From: Chlamydiota bacterium
GTDB lineage: Bacteria > Chlamydiota > Chlamydiia > Chlamydiales > Rhabdochlamydiaceae
NCBI GenBank assembly: GCA_022614855.1
Contig: JAKEHU010000029.1
Span: 86,089 to 150,088 of the forward strand
DNA length: 64,000 nt
Direction: 5' to 3'
Position 1 is the stretch's first letter. The number at the start of each line of letters is the position of its first letter. Both the position numbers and the translations under genes were made by a program. The notes under the pieces were generated by a model. It was not told the DNA's origin and did not search any database. It worked only from the letters and a program-made list of their open reading frames with translations. Positions 31,201 through 40,348 of the stretch are shown piece by piece.

Positions 31201-33872
31201 CTTTTGCATTTGAAACCGTCTTTGCAGAATCTGAACGCCGCTATTTGGATTCTCTCTCCACTTATTCGAGGCAATTTCTCAAACAGATGGCAAAACCAAA
31301 ATTGGAAAATGCAGCAGGATTGATGGCCCCCATTGCCATTGAACAAAAAAGCCATGCTGGCAACCCTCGTTCCACAGTCGGAACAATGACGGAAATTTAC
31401 GACTATTTAAGACTTTTATTTGCACATCTTGGAACTGCTTATTGCCCTGAAACAAAAGAGCCGATTCGCACGATTAGCAAAGGGTTTGTTTTAGAAAGAT
31501 TGGCAGCACTTCCTCCAAAGACTAAACTCACAATTTTGGCTCCTCTGAAAAAGCCAAAGGAAACTTTTGCAGATTTAAAAGCTCGTTTGCTCAAAGAGGG
31601 ATTTCTTCGCATTAGACTGGATCAAGCCGATTATGAACTCGACCAAGATATTCCCTTTGATCCCTTAAAAAAACAGAAACTTGCGCTCATTGTTGATCGA
31701 TTGGTTATCGGGAAAGAGGAAAAAAAAAGGCTCTTCGAGGCCATTGATCTTGCAACCAAAATTGCAGAGGGAACCATGGTTGCTTCTTATGACAATAAGG
31801 AAATCTATTTCAATCTTTCTTTTGCAGTTGAAAGCACAGGCAAATCCTATCCTCCTATCACACCCCACACTTTTTCGTTTAATACTGCTCATGGAATGTG
31901 TGAAAGCTGTTTGGGACTAGGATTTCAATACGGAATCAATTTCAAAAAATACCCTGCTGTCTTGAGGCTCTCTCCTATCCAACTGATCAGCTACTTGTGG
32001 AAAGAACATGCAAACTTCCAAGCTCTTGATTTTTTTGAAATGGCTCTCAAAGAGCTTCACATCAACCCAGATCTCCCCCTTCAAGACTTTTCTGATGAAG
32101 AAATGCAAGCTTTTTTAAAGGGGGGGAAAGAAGAGAGTTGGTCTTCGAAAAAAAAGGTGCGATTTAAATGGAAGGGGTTGAATGAGATTTTTGCCGATCT
32201 TGCAAAATCGGTGAGAAACTTTTCCTTAAGACAGGCGATTCTTGCTCTTTTAGAAGAGCATGTTTGTCCATCCTGTCAAGGAGCAAGGTTAAATCCCCTC
32301 GCAAGAAATGTTCTCATCGACCATCTTTCCATTGCGGATGTCTGCTCTTTGCCAATTGAAAAAGCAATTTCTTTCATTGATTCTCTTGATCTACAAGAAA
32401 AAATGTTTTTAAAAGATCCCCTCAATCAACTCAAACAGCGGCTCCATTTTATACAAATGATTGGCCTTGGCTATTTGTCTCTCAATCGATCAGCGCCCAC
32501 TTTAAGCGGAGGAGAAGCACAGCGGATATCTTTAGCAAGGCAGCTTGGAAGTGGTTTGACGGGATGTCTTTATATTTTAGACGAACCAACGATTGGCCTC
32601 CATCCTCAGGACAATATGCTTCTCAATGACTCTTTACAAAGGTTAAAAGATTTGGGAAATACCCTTCTTCTCGTCGAACATGATCCATTGACAATTGCCA
32701 CTGCAGATTATCTCATTGATTTTGGTCCTGCTGCAGGAAAAGAGGGAGGAAAAATCATTGCAAAAGGATCCGTCGATGAGATCAAAGAAAACCCCCATTC
32801 TCTAACTGGTCTTTACTTAAGTGGAAGAAAATCGATTTCTATCCCTAAAAAAAGACGTTTTTCCAAAGAATTCCTCTCCATTCGAAACGGGACACTTCAC
32901 AATTTAAAAAATATCTCCGTCGATATCCCAATTGGTTCGATGACCTGTATTACCGGAGTTTCAGGATCGGGAAAATCGACTCTCATTCACAATCTTTTAA
33001 AGTCTGCAATCGAAGAGGCATTTTTACTTAAGGAAAAGAAAATCTCAACGACTTATTTAGGAGCAAAAATAGAGGGATTTCACCATTTTTCCAAACTCAT
33101 CGTCATCGACCAAAATCCCATCGGACATACCATTCGCGCAGATGTCAGTACTTATGTAGATCTGCTCACTCCTTTGCGGTATTTATTTGCCTCTTTGCCA
33201 GCTTCTAAAATGCGTGGGCTCATTCCAAGACATTTTAGCTTTAACCACAAAAAAGGGATGTGCTCCAGCTGTTTTGGCCTCGGTACAAAATCGATACAAA
33301 TGCAATTTCTCCCTCCTGTAAAAGTGGTTTGTGACTCCTGCCACGGGTTTCGCTTGAATCCTTTGAGTTTGGAAATAAAATTCAAAGGAAAACATCTGGG
33401 AGAAATTTTAAAGATGAATGTAGAAGAAGCGAAAGCATTTCTTCCTGAACATCCCCAAATCCAGCGCATCTTAGAAACTTTAATTATGGTTGGACTTGGA
33501 TATCTACAACTTGATCAAGAAATCGTCACCTTATCCGGAGGGGAAGCACAGCGAATCCGACTTTCTCGAGAGCTTGCAAAGAAATCCAGAGGGAAAATTC
33601 TCTATCTATTCGATGAGCCAACAATTGGCCTTCATAGCCTTGATATTGAAAAAATCCTACCCATTTTTCATTCGCTGGTCGACAAGGGAAATACCATCAT
33701 CTTCATAGAACACAACCTCGATATGATTGCAAATGCCGATTACATCATTGACCTTGGCCCTGAAGCAGGAGATAAAGGCGGTGAACTGGTCATAGCAGGA
33801 ACACCTGAAGAGGTCGCTCTTTGCCCCTATTCTTACACTAGCAAATTTTTGAAAAATACTTTGTCTAAATAA
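28224..33872 (+). CDS. uvrA: Double-length UvrA excinuclease subunit
   Basis: The protein has 1882 residues, twice the usual 940. It contains four Walker A loops (GVSGSGKSS, GLSGSGKSS, GPSGSGKTS, GVSGSGKST) and four LSGGEAQR signatures (at about residues 483, 825, 1424, 1764). Cys-pair zinc modules of the form CPSCEGLG and CPQCGGMG are present in each half. The halves (about 1-935 and 940-1882) are diverged tandem copies, so one chain likely replaces the UvrA dimer in nucleotide excision repair. A fused UvrA is a known chlamydial trait (about 1786 residues in C. trachomatis). The start is ATG 28224 rather than the upstream GTG. Confidence 0.96.
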   Translation: MEKGKIILKGVRVHNLKNVDLTLTAGNFIVFTGVSGSGKSSLAFDTIFLEGQRRYIESLSIYARRHLGEMAKPDADSISGISPTIAIEQKTAGKNPRSTVGTMTGIYDFLRVLYARVATAYCPVSGEPVSPQSEEQIIRRILSLKAGSKILILAPYAREKKGEFKEDFAELMKKGFTRLRVDGKIVDLGEEFALDGKINHNIDLVIDRVVVSEKEKERIAESTIRALEEGKGIISILNGATGEEFLFSKFAYSPKSGLSYSPLEPQDFSFNHPAGMCPSCEGLGTRQEFILDKIINPNLSIAEDCCSVASSYKTVRYGNIYDNLARIFDFKVSTPWKKLSEKAKRVFLYGTEKKWTKMVFSHPHKRQNWTEYVGWKGVLWEARQKFQEAKSDHYKKRMEELMESSLCSECKGAKIRPYPAAAKLGTLTISELTSLPIQKCLTFFQKLKLFEEKKIIAVELLKEIKSRLSFLEKVGLHYLTLDRTSPTLSGGEAQRVRLASQIGSGLSHATYILDEPSIGLHPRDNGKLIDSLKQLSEKENTVIVVEHDEEMMRSADEIVDVGPYAGENGGEIVAQGSIKDIMQSNRSITGKYLSSKLVIPIPKKRRTLPKSFLIIRGAEHHNLKKIDVKIPLQIFTAVTGLSGSGKSSLITDILFPALSNLLHQSKLSVGKHKKIEGVEGVDKVIAIDQSPIGRTPRSNPATYIKLFDDIRELFSSLPESRAFGYKSGQFSFNAKEGSCPQCGGMGMIKIDMDFMEDEWMTCQVCEGKRFDLKTLSVSYKGKNINDILNMSVSEALEFFSSIPKIARKLQFLMEVGLDYLKLGQTSPTLSGGEAQRIKLARELSRPSKGNTLYILDEPTTGLHFYDIQKLLHVLQKLVDQGNTLVVIEHNMDLVKNADWIIDLGPEGGEEGGKIIGEGRPERIAKQKTPTGVALRKYFAPSLEIKLKKKKEKGKIGAIQIEGASQNNLKNITVSLPHGAITVCTGPSGSGKTSFAFETVFAESERRYLDSLSTYSRQFLKQMAKPKLENAAGLMAPIAIEQKSHAGNPRSTVGTMTEIYDYLRLLFAHLGTAYCPETKEPIRTISKGFVLERLAALPPKTKLTILAPLKKPKETFADLKARLLKEGFLRIRLDQADYELDQDIPFDPLKKQKLALIVDRLVIGKEEKKRLFEAIDLATKIAEGTMVASYDNKEIYFNLSFAVESTGKSYPPITPHTFSFNTAHGMCESCLGLGFQYGINFKKYPAVLRLSPIQLISYLWKEHANFQALDFFEMALKELHINPDLPLQDFSDEEMQAFLKGGKEESWSSKKKVRFKWKGLNEIFADLAKSVRNFSLRQAILALLEEHVCPSCQGARLNPLARNVLIDHLSIADVCSLPIEKAISFIDSLDLQEKMFLKDPLNQLKQRLHFIQMIGLGYLSLNRSAPTLSGGEAQRISLARQLGSGLTGCLYILDEPTIGLHPQDNMLLNDSLQRLKDLGNTLLLVEHDPLTIATADYLIDFGPAAGKEGGKIIAKGSVDEIKENPHSLTGLYLSGRKSISIPKKRRFSKEFLSIRNGTLHNLKNISVDIPIGSMTCITGVSGSGKSTLIHNLLKSAIEEAFLLKEKKISTTYLGAKIEGFHHFSKLIVIDQNPIGHTIRADVSTYVDLLTPLRYLFASLPASKMRGLIPRHFSFNHKKGMCSSCFGLGTKSIQMQFLPPVKVVCDSCHGFRLNPLSLEIKFKGKHLGEILKMNVEEAKAFLPEHPQIQRILETLIMVGLGYLQLDQEIVTLSGGEAQRIRLSRELAKKSRGKILYLFDEPTIGLHSLDIEKILPIFHSLVDKGNTIIFIEHNLDMIANADYIIDLGPEAGDKGGELVIAGTPEEVALCPYSYTSKFLKNTLSK

Positions 33873-33896
33873 AAAATTTGTATAATTTATATATTT

Positions 33897-34226
33897 ATGG
33901 CAAAGCCTCTCACAACAAAAAAAAGGGCAAAAAGGATTTCACTAGCAATCTTCTTAATTGGGATCGCTATACTCACCTATTCCGGTAAATGGTGGCCTGG
34001 ACTCATGCTTGCTATTGGAATTCCCATCGCTGCAAGGCAATACCTTCTGGGCAGACACTATGATGTTGGCATCACTCTTTTTGTTTTCCTTGGTGTATTC
34101 ATCACAGTTCAGTTTAATATCTCCTGGAAAATTCTCCTCCCCGTCTTATTTACGATTGGCGGAATCTATATCTTCTTTAGAGAATATATAGAAAGTAGAG
34201 TCGAGTCCGAAGAAGAAGAAAAATAA
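33897..34226 (+). CDS. Small three-helix membrane protein
   Basis: The 109-residue protein has a basic N-terminus (KPLTTKKRAKRI), three hydrophobic segments at about 14-46, 59-72 and 76-94, and an acidic tail (ESRVESEEEEK). The positive-inside rule would put the N-terminus in the cytoplasm. No known domain is recognised. A TATAAT at 33881-33886 lies 10 nt before ATG, but no good -35 box was found. It lies 24 nt after uvrA. Confidence 0.75.
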   Translation: MAKPLTTKKRAKRISLAIFLIGIAILTYSGKWWPGLMLAIGIPIAARQYLLGRHYDVGITLFVFLGVFITVQFNISWKILLPVLFTIGGIYIFFREYIESRVESEEEEK

Positions 34227-34285
34227 CTCTTCAAAAAAACCTTAAATTTCATCAAAATATTCAGGTTTCGAATTGAGGCATTTTT

Positions 34286-34978
34286 ATGTATTTTCCAACT
34301 ATCCAAAGTGTAAAAGATTTTTTGCATAATTTAAAGCAGATAGAAATAAAGATTTCGATAAATCCTCATCTTTACCAGACAAACCCTTGGAATCAGTCAC
34401 TTTTTGCAGAACTTTCATCAAAAGATCTCCTAACAAAAATCGGGATTTTTACGACTGCGATTCTTTCCATTTCACAAATCGAAGTTCCCCGTACATCAAT
34501 CCCTTTAAAGCTAATTAATCAACTCTTTTTGGATTACAAAGAGTGTTATAAACAGTTTGATACAACTTCTCAGAAACGTCTGGTCTATTTCTCTACTCTT
34601 TATACAATTTCTATCATTATTTCTTATTGCTTCGATAAAAAAGTAGGTCTTGCCTTAGAACTTGCAAAAAATTTACATTTGAGCGCGATAGAGTTATTTG
34701 AACAGGATACTCCTAGTTCCTATCAAAAGCGCATTGAAAGAATATCAAATTTTGCAATAAATACTATTCACATTGCTATGGTTTATTATCCTGCTTCTCA
34801 ATTGGCAACTTTGTCGTTCCTTTTCCAAATTAGTAGAGGTCTTTCAGTAATTAACAGCCACGTTCTTAAAGACTATAGTGGTAAAATTCAGTTTGAATCC
34901 CCGCTTCTTGAACTTGGTTTAACAATTTCTCGTATCTACATTTTAAAAGTAATTATCAATAATGAAGAAGCTGAATGA
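34286..34978 (+). CDS. Hypothetical hydrophobic helical protein, family member 2
   Basis: The 230-residue protein has several amphipathic or hydrophobic helices (LLTKIGIFTTAILSISQI; VYFSTLYTISIIISYCF; AINTIHIAMVYY). By eye it follows the same pattern as the frameshifted gene at 526-1243 and as the next gene. It has no known domain. It resembles bilobed hydrophobic proteins often considered for inclusion-membrane location in chlamydiae, but the helices are weaker than typical Inc hairpins. The next gene starts within its stop (ATGA), so both are translated together. Confidence 0.7.
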   Translation: MYFPTIQSVKDFLHNLKQIEIKISINPHLYQTNPWNQSLFAELSSKDLLTKIGIFTTAILSISQIEVPRTSIPLKLINQLFLDYKECYKQFDTTSQKRLVYFSTLYTISIIISYCFDKKVGLALELAKNLHLSAIELFEQDTPSSYQKRIERISNFAINTIHIAMVYYPASQLATLSFLFQISRGLSVINSHVLKDYSGKIQFESPLLELGLTISRIYILKVIINNEEAE

Positions 34979-35592
34979 CGATAGATTACTCATCTATCCA
35001 TAAACAGCTTTATGTGCAAGGAGAGATTCTTCACCTTCTCATCGACAAAAAAGATGAGATTAATAAGTTTTCCAAATTTGTACTCAATTTGATCCCTCTC
35101 ATCAATATTGAAGATCCGCATTTTCCTTTGACGAAAAATCTCGCTTCAACAGCCCTTAAAATGGAGATCCTTTTTAGAGAAATAGATAAAAAGAAGCTAG
35201 ATAATGTTGCGTGTAGTCTACTGTTTGTAAAAGTGATAGCGCAAATGGCTCTAACGATTCTTGCAGAATTTTCTCCCAAATCTGGGGAAAAAGTTGAAAT
35301 CTTTTTTGATTTTTTTCAAAATATCCAATCCGGTGTCTTTGCTTTTAAGGAAAGAGATTATCCGGTCACCATAAGAAAAATCATCTCCACTTTTTTAAAC
35401 ATTGTCCAGATGAATGCATTAAAATCTAATTCAAGAGAGTCGGCAATGGCTGCTCTTGTTTTTCAAATGGTCCATAGTGGTTTAATCTCTTTAGAACTCT
35501 TCGAAAAAAGGGAAATTTCATCTCTCATTTGTCAGGCTTTTATCAATGGAATACGCGCAGGAGTGTATAGAAATTTACTTAGAGACTGTTAA
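34975..35592 (+). CDS. Hypothetical helical protein, family member 3
   Basis: The 205-residue protein overlaps the previous gene by ATGA. Its helical pattern (KFVLNLIPLINIEDPHF; LLFVKVIAQMALTILAEF; AMAALVFQMVHSGLISLELF) follows members 1 and 2. The last codons (LLRDC) and the TAA are encoded by a copy of the repeat also present in the palindrome at 62152-62494, so the original C-terminus may have been replaced. Function is unknown. Confidence 0.7.
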   Translation: MTIDYSSIHKQLYVQGEILHLLIDKKDEINKFSKFVLNLIPLINIEDPHFPLTKNLASTALKMEILFREIDKKKLDNVACSLLFVKVIAQMALTILAEFSPKSGEKVEIFFDFFQNIQSGVFAFKERDYPVTIRKIISTFLNIVQMNALKSNSRESAMAALVFQMVHSGLISLELFEKREISSLICQAFINGIRAGVYRNLLRDC

Positions 35593-35661
35593 CGAATTAA
35601 GCTTCTGTCGATTTTTGGGTTCTTTTGAGCCGATTTTCGATTCAAACTGCAGGGGTCAATT
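35580..35661. repeat. Half-copy of the 62-kb palindromic element
   Basis: AGAGACTGTTAACGAATTAA at 35581, and the following 60 nt through GATTCAAACTGCAGGGGTCA, match 62221-62300 with scattered substitutions. The right arm of the 62-kb element (inverse orientation, 62341-62393) is even closer over the first 50 nt. The copy overlaps the stop of the gene before it and abuts the stop of the convergent gene at 35656. Confidence 0.8.
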
Positions 35662-36492
35662 AGATTGAATGAGACTTAGGTATTTCTCATTGAGTGTCTT
35701 TCTTTTTTCTAAAAAATCACCCATGATTTCTTTGGCTTTTTGCTCTGTCTCATTTGCAGGCTGAATTTTTTCTTCTGCCAATTCTTGTAAATGGTCAAGA
35801 TCGATCTGGTGGCCATAAAATTTTCCAAAACTATTTTTTGCAATGGAGATCATCTCATCCCATTTGCCTCCAAAACTCTTCGCCACATCAACCATTTTAT
35901 TTAACTTTTCAAGTGCAAGAACGATCCGTTTTTCATGGAGATCCTGCTTTTCTTTTTTCCCAAGTGAGACAGCATCTAAGAGAAGTTTTTTCATGTGGTA
36001 TTCCATTTCAATGGCAGCAAGCTTATTTTCTGGGGTACTTTTATTATTATCAGGGAGATAGTAGTGCAAAATTTCTAAATACCGAAATGCCTCTTCTTCC
36101 TTAGGATCTAAAGAAAAAGAGACAACTCTTGTGATGAGAAGGCAAATGTCAAGTCCAGTTTGATCAACGCATATTTGTTTTAATTTTTCTTCTCGCTGTT
36201 TAGCTAAATTTCCTAACTCATCATGCCAATTTTTATAGATTGCTCTGGTTTTTTCATCTTTTGCATTTGCAAGAAAACCGAGCTTATTTTTTTTCTTAAG
36301 GTAGTCGTACAAATTGCGGACAAGACCTGCTTTTCCAGCTCTCGCATATTCTTCATCAAGGGATTTAAGAAATTTTTGATACTTTCCCTGTGCATATTCT
36401 CTTTCAACATGTTTTACAATATTTTCTTGCTCATCTGCATATAAGGGACCAAACAGAAAAGAGAAAATGGAAAGATATAAAAGAATTTTCAT
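35656..36492 (-). CDS. Exported hypothetical protein
   Basis: The 278-residue protein has a signal peptide (MKILLYLSIFSFLFGPLYA, cleavage after YA). The mature part is charged and helical without recognised domain; one Cys pair (QICVDQTGLDICLL) occurs near residue 105. I prefer ATG 36492, because it gives a regular signal peptide; ATG 36501 would add three residues. It is 15 nt downstream of trpS on the same strand and probably cotranscribed. A periplasmic location is inferred. Confidence 0.75.
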   Translation of the reverse strand: MKILLYLSIFSFLFGPLYADEQENIVKHVEREYAQGKYQKFLKSLDEEYARAGKAGLVRNLYDYLKKKNKLGFLANAKDEKTRAIYKNWHDELGNLAKQREEKLKQICVDQTGLDICLLITRVVSFSLDPKEEEAFRYLEILHYYLPDNNKSTPENKLAAIEMEYHMKKLLLDAVSLGKKEKQDLHEKRIVLALEKLNKMVDVAKSFGGKWDEMISIAKNSFGKFYGHQIDLDHLQELAEEKIQPANETEQKAKEIMGDFLEKRKTLNEKYLSLIQSN

Positions 36493-36507
36493 AATTACCA
36501 TTATACG

Positions 36508-37629
<1,122 letters not shown>

Positions 37630-37639
37630 TATTCCTAGC

Positions 37640-40348
37640 ATGAGTACGGAAATAGGGAATTATCAGATCATCAAGAGTCTAGCTAAAGGGGGTATGGGAG
37701 AAGTGTTTCTTGCCCATGACTCAATTTGCGGAAGAAATGTTGCGCTTAAACAAATTCGCAAAGAATATCTGCAGGATCAGACGATACGAGACCGCTTTAT
37801 TCGAGAGGCAAAGGTAGCTGCAAGGCTTACTCACCCCTCTATCATTTCCATCTATGCCATGCATCAAGCAGCCGATTCTCTCTATTATGTCATGCCCTAT
37901 ATCGAAGGAGAAACACTTAAAGCGATCATCCGCGTTACTAGAGAACAAGAAAAACAGGGAACAGCTCTCCATCCCATCGGTTCCAATATCAGCGCATTGA
38001 TCCGTATTTTTTTACAAATTTGTGAAGGAATTGCCTACGCTCATTCCAAAGGAATCATCCACCGGGATATCAAACTGGAAAACATCATTGTAGGCAAATA
38101 TGGAGAAGTGATCATTCTTGACTGGGGTCTTGCAGATTTTATTCATAGTCCTGAACAAACCCATGAATCGCAAGAAATGGCTTTTCCAGACGAAGCAGAT
38201 TTGACGATTCCCGGAAAAGTTCCAGGAACACTTAGCTACATGGCCCCTGAAAGAGCTTTTGGAGAAGCCTCTTCTATTTTAAGCGATATCTACTCTCTTG
38301 GGATCACCCTCTACTATCTTCTTACGCTTAGACCTCCTTTCGAAAGGCAAAGTTTGCGAGAATTTCGCAAACAATTTAAAAATGAACTGTTTATCCCCCC
38401 AGAAGAAATTGCACCTGATAGAGACATTCCTCCTTATCTCTCCGATATTGCAAAAAAATGTCTGGCTCCAGCAAAAGAGCGCTATCAAACTGTCATAGAA
38501 CTCATCCAAGATTTAGAGAGATATATCGAAGGACTGCCTGAATGGATTAAGGCAGCTCCATTATCGATGGGAAAAAAAGAAGATTGGGGCTTTCAAGCGA
38601 CCATTCTTTTGGCAAAACACATGGCAATCACCCGCCAAACTGATCTCATGGAATGGGTAAATCTGATGATTTCTAAAAGATCTTTTAGAGGAAATATTAA
38701 AATAGAAACTGAAATAGAATTAAAAAAGGCCAGCCAAGGGATTGGTTTTCTTCTCGCTCTTCCCGATAGCTGCATTTCAAAAGGAACCATTGAGGGATAT
38801 TGTTTATGGATCGGATCTTCTATCAACCCGGGCATAAAACTTTACCGAGCGAGTGTGGAAGTAGTTCAATTTCCTGATCTTTTTCTGCCAGCTGAAAAAA
38901 AATCGGCCATTCGCATTGAAATGGTCGATCATCACATCCGGTTATATTTAGATAATAAATTAAAAATAAGCTATTTGAGCCATCTTCCTCTCATTGGGAC
39001 TCACATTGGCATTCTTTACAGAGACGATGATTTTACTTTGCAAGAATTAGAAATTTTTTCGGGAAGCCAAAATGTGATGGTCAATTGCCTTGCTGTGCCA
39101 AATGCATTTCTTACAAAAAAATATTTTACGGAAGCATTGTCCGAATATCATCAAATTGCCAGCTCTTTCCCCGGAAGAGCAGAAGGAAGAGAAGCCATTT
39201 TTCGCTCAGGCACAACCCTTCTGGAAGAGGGGATAAGAAAAAAAAAGAAGAGCGAAAAACATCTCTATTTTTCCTTAGCTTTAGATGAATTTGAAAAATT
39301 GCATGGAACTCCAGGAGCTCCCCTAGAATATTATGGGAAAGCTTTAGTTTACAAAGAATGGGGAGAAGTAGAAGAAGAGGTAAAATGTCTAGAGCTCGCC
39401 ATCAGAAAATTTCCCAAACACTCTTTAAAACCAATTCTTTTTGAATATGCGACGGCTAGAATGCATGAAAGTGCAAAAACAAATAGACTAGCCGCATTTC
39501 ATTTTGCTCTTCTCGCCGTTCGCCATTTAGTCCAAATTTTTTCTAATCCAGACCACAGAGAATTGATCGATACTTTGCAAAAGTATCTGGAACCTCTACC
39601 TTTTTTTTCTACTCTTCAAGATCGCAATCGAGATATTGCCATTCAACTCGCTTTTTGGCTTGGCAAAATACAGATCTTATTAGAGCTATTTGACAAAGCC
39701 GAATCAGACCAAGAAAAATTGAATATTCTCTACGCTCTTCTCCATTTGGGAAAAGAAGAAGAGGTGAAAAAACTTTCTCAGCGATTGGAAAAGATCTCTT
39801 ATCAAGAGGAAATTCAAAGATCTCTTGCAAGAAGCGAGGAAGTTTCTACACTTCCTGCTATTTCCTATCTCTTTGAATCGGGAATTGAAACTGAAGATTT
39901 TGACCTTTTGGAGAAAATATTTCAAACAATGGATGAAACTACCTTTTCTCCAGAAGAAAATTTCTATTTGAAGGCTCAATCCATTTGGAAATTATTGCTT
40001 GAAGATCGATTTGATCTTGTAAACCAGTTCTTCATAGATTTACCAGAAGGATGGAAAGAGCAAGAAAATCATCCACTCTTTTTTCTCTACGGCTGTTTTT
40101 TGCGAAAAGTTCAAGGAGAAAAAGCTGCTTTGACCCATTTTTCCGCAGCATCTGAAACCCCATTCCCCTCTCTTTCTACTTTGCTTGCACAATTCTTATT
40201 AGGAAAAAGAAAGTTTGAAAAAAAGAGTCTTTTTTTTGAAAAGCTACAACTTTACAAACAGCTTGCACTCTTTTATCATTGCAGCGGCAAGAAAAAATTG
40301 AAAATCTCCATGAATAATAAAATCAAGCGACTGAAACAAAATGTATGA
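37640..40348 (+). CDS. pknD: Serine/threonine protein kinase PknD
   Basis: The 902-residue protein has a Hanks-type kinase domain (about residues 7-270): glycine loop AKGGMGEVFLA, Lys in VALKQI, catalytic HRDIKLEN, DWG instead of DFG, and APERAFGE. DWG is also seen in chlamydial PknD, as I recall. A beta-sandwich (LamG-like) domain spans about 340-500 (IEIELKKASQGIGFLLAL, HHIRLYLDNKLKISYL). The rest is TPR-like helical repeats. There is no clear membrane helix. The pair pknD-valS matches CT301-CT302. The valS start overlaps its stop. Confidence 0.93.
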   Translation: MSTEIGNYQIIKSLAKGGMGEVFLAHDSICGRNVALKQIRKEYLQDQTIRDRFIREAKVAARLTHPSIISIYAMHQAADSLYYVMPYIEGETLKAIIRVTREQEKQGTALHPIGSNISALIRIFLQICEGIAYAHSKGIIHRDIKLENIIVGKYGEVIILDWGLADFIHSPEQTHESQEMAFPDEADLTIPGKVPGTLSYMAPERAFGEASSILSDIYSLGITLYYLLTLRPPFERQSLREFRKQFKNELFIPPEEIAPDRDIPPYLSDIAKKCLAPAKERYQTVIELIQDLERYIEGLPEWIKAAPLSMGKKEDWGFQATILLAKHMAITRQTDLMEWVNLMISKRSFRGNIKIETEIELKKASQGIGFLLALPDSCISKGTIEGYCLWIGSSINPGIKLYRASVEVVQFPDLFLPAEKKSAIRIEMVDHHIRLYLDNKLKISYLSHLPLIGTHIGILYRDDDFTLQELEIFSGSQNVMVNCLAVPNAFLTKKYFTEALSEYHQIASSFPGRAEGREAIFRSGTTLLEEGIRKKKKSEKHLYFSLALDEFEKLHGTPGAPLEYYGKALVYKEWGEVEEEVKCLELAIRKFPKHSLKPILFEYATARMHESAKTNRLAAFHFALLAVRHLVQIFSNPDHRELIDTLQKYLEPLPFFSTLQDRNRDIAIQLAFWLGKIQILLELFDKAESDQEKLNILYALLHLGKEEEVKKLSQRLEKISYQEEIQRSLARSEEVSTLPAISYLFESGIETEDFDLLEKIFQTMDETTFSPEENFYLKAQSIWKLLLEDRFDLVNQFFIDLPEGWKEQENHPLFFLYGCFLRKVQGEKAALTHFSAASETPFPSLSTLLAQFLLGKRKFEKKSLFFEKLQLYKQLALFYHCSGKKKLKISMNNKIKRLKQNV

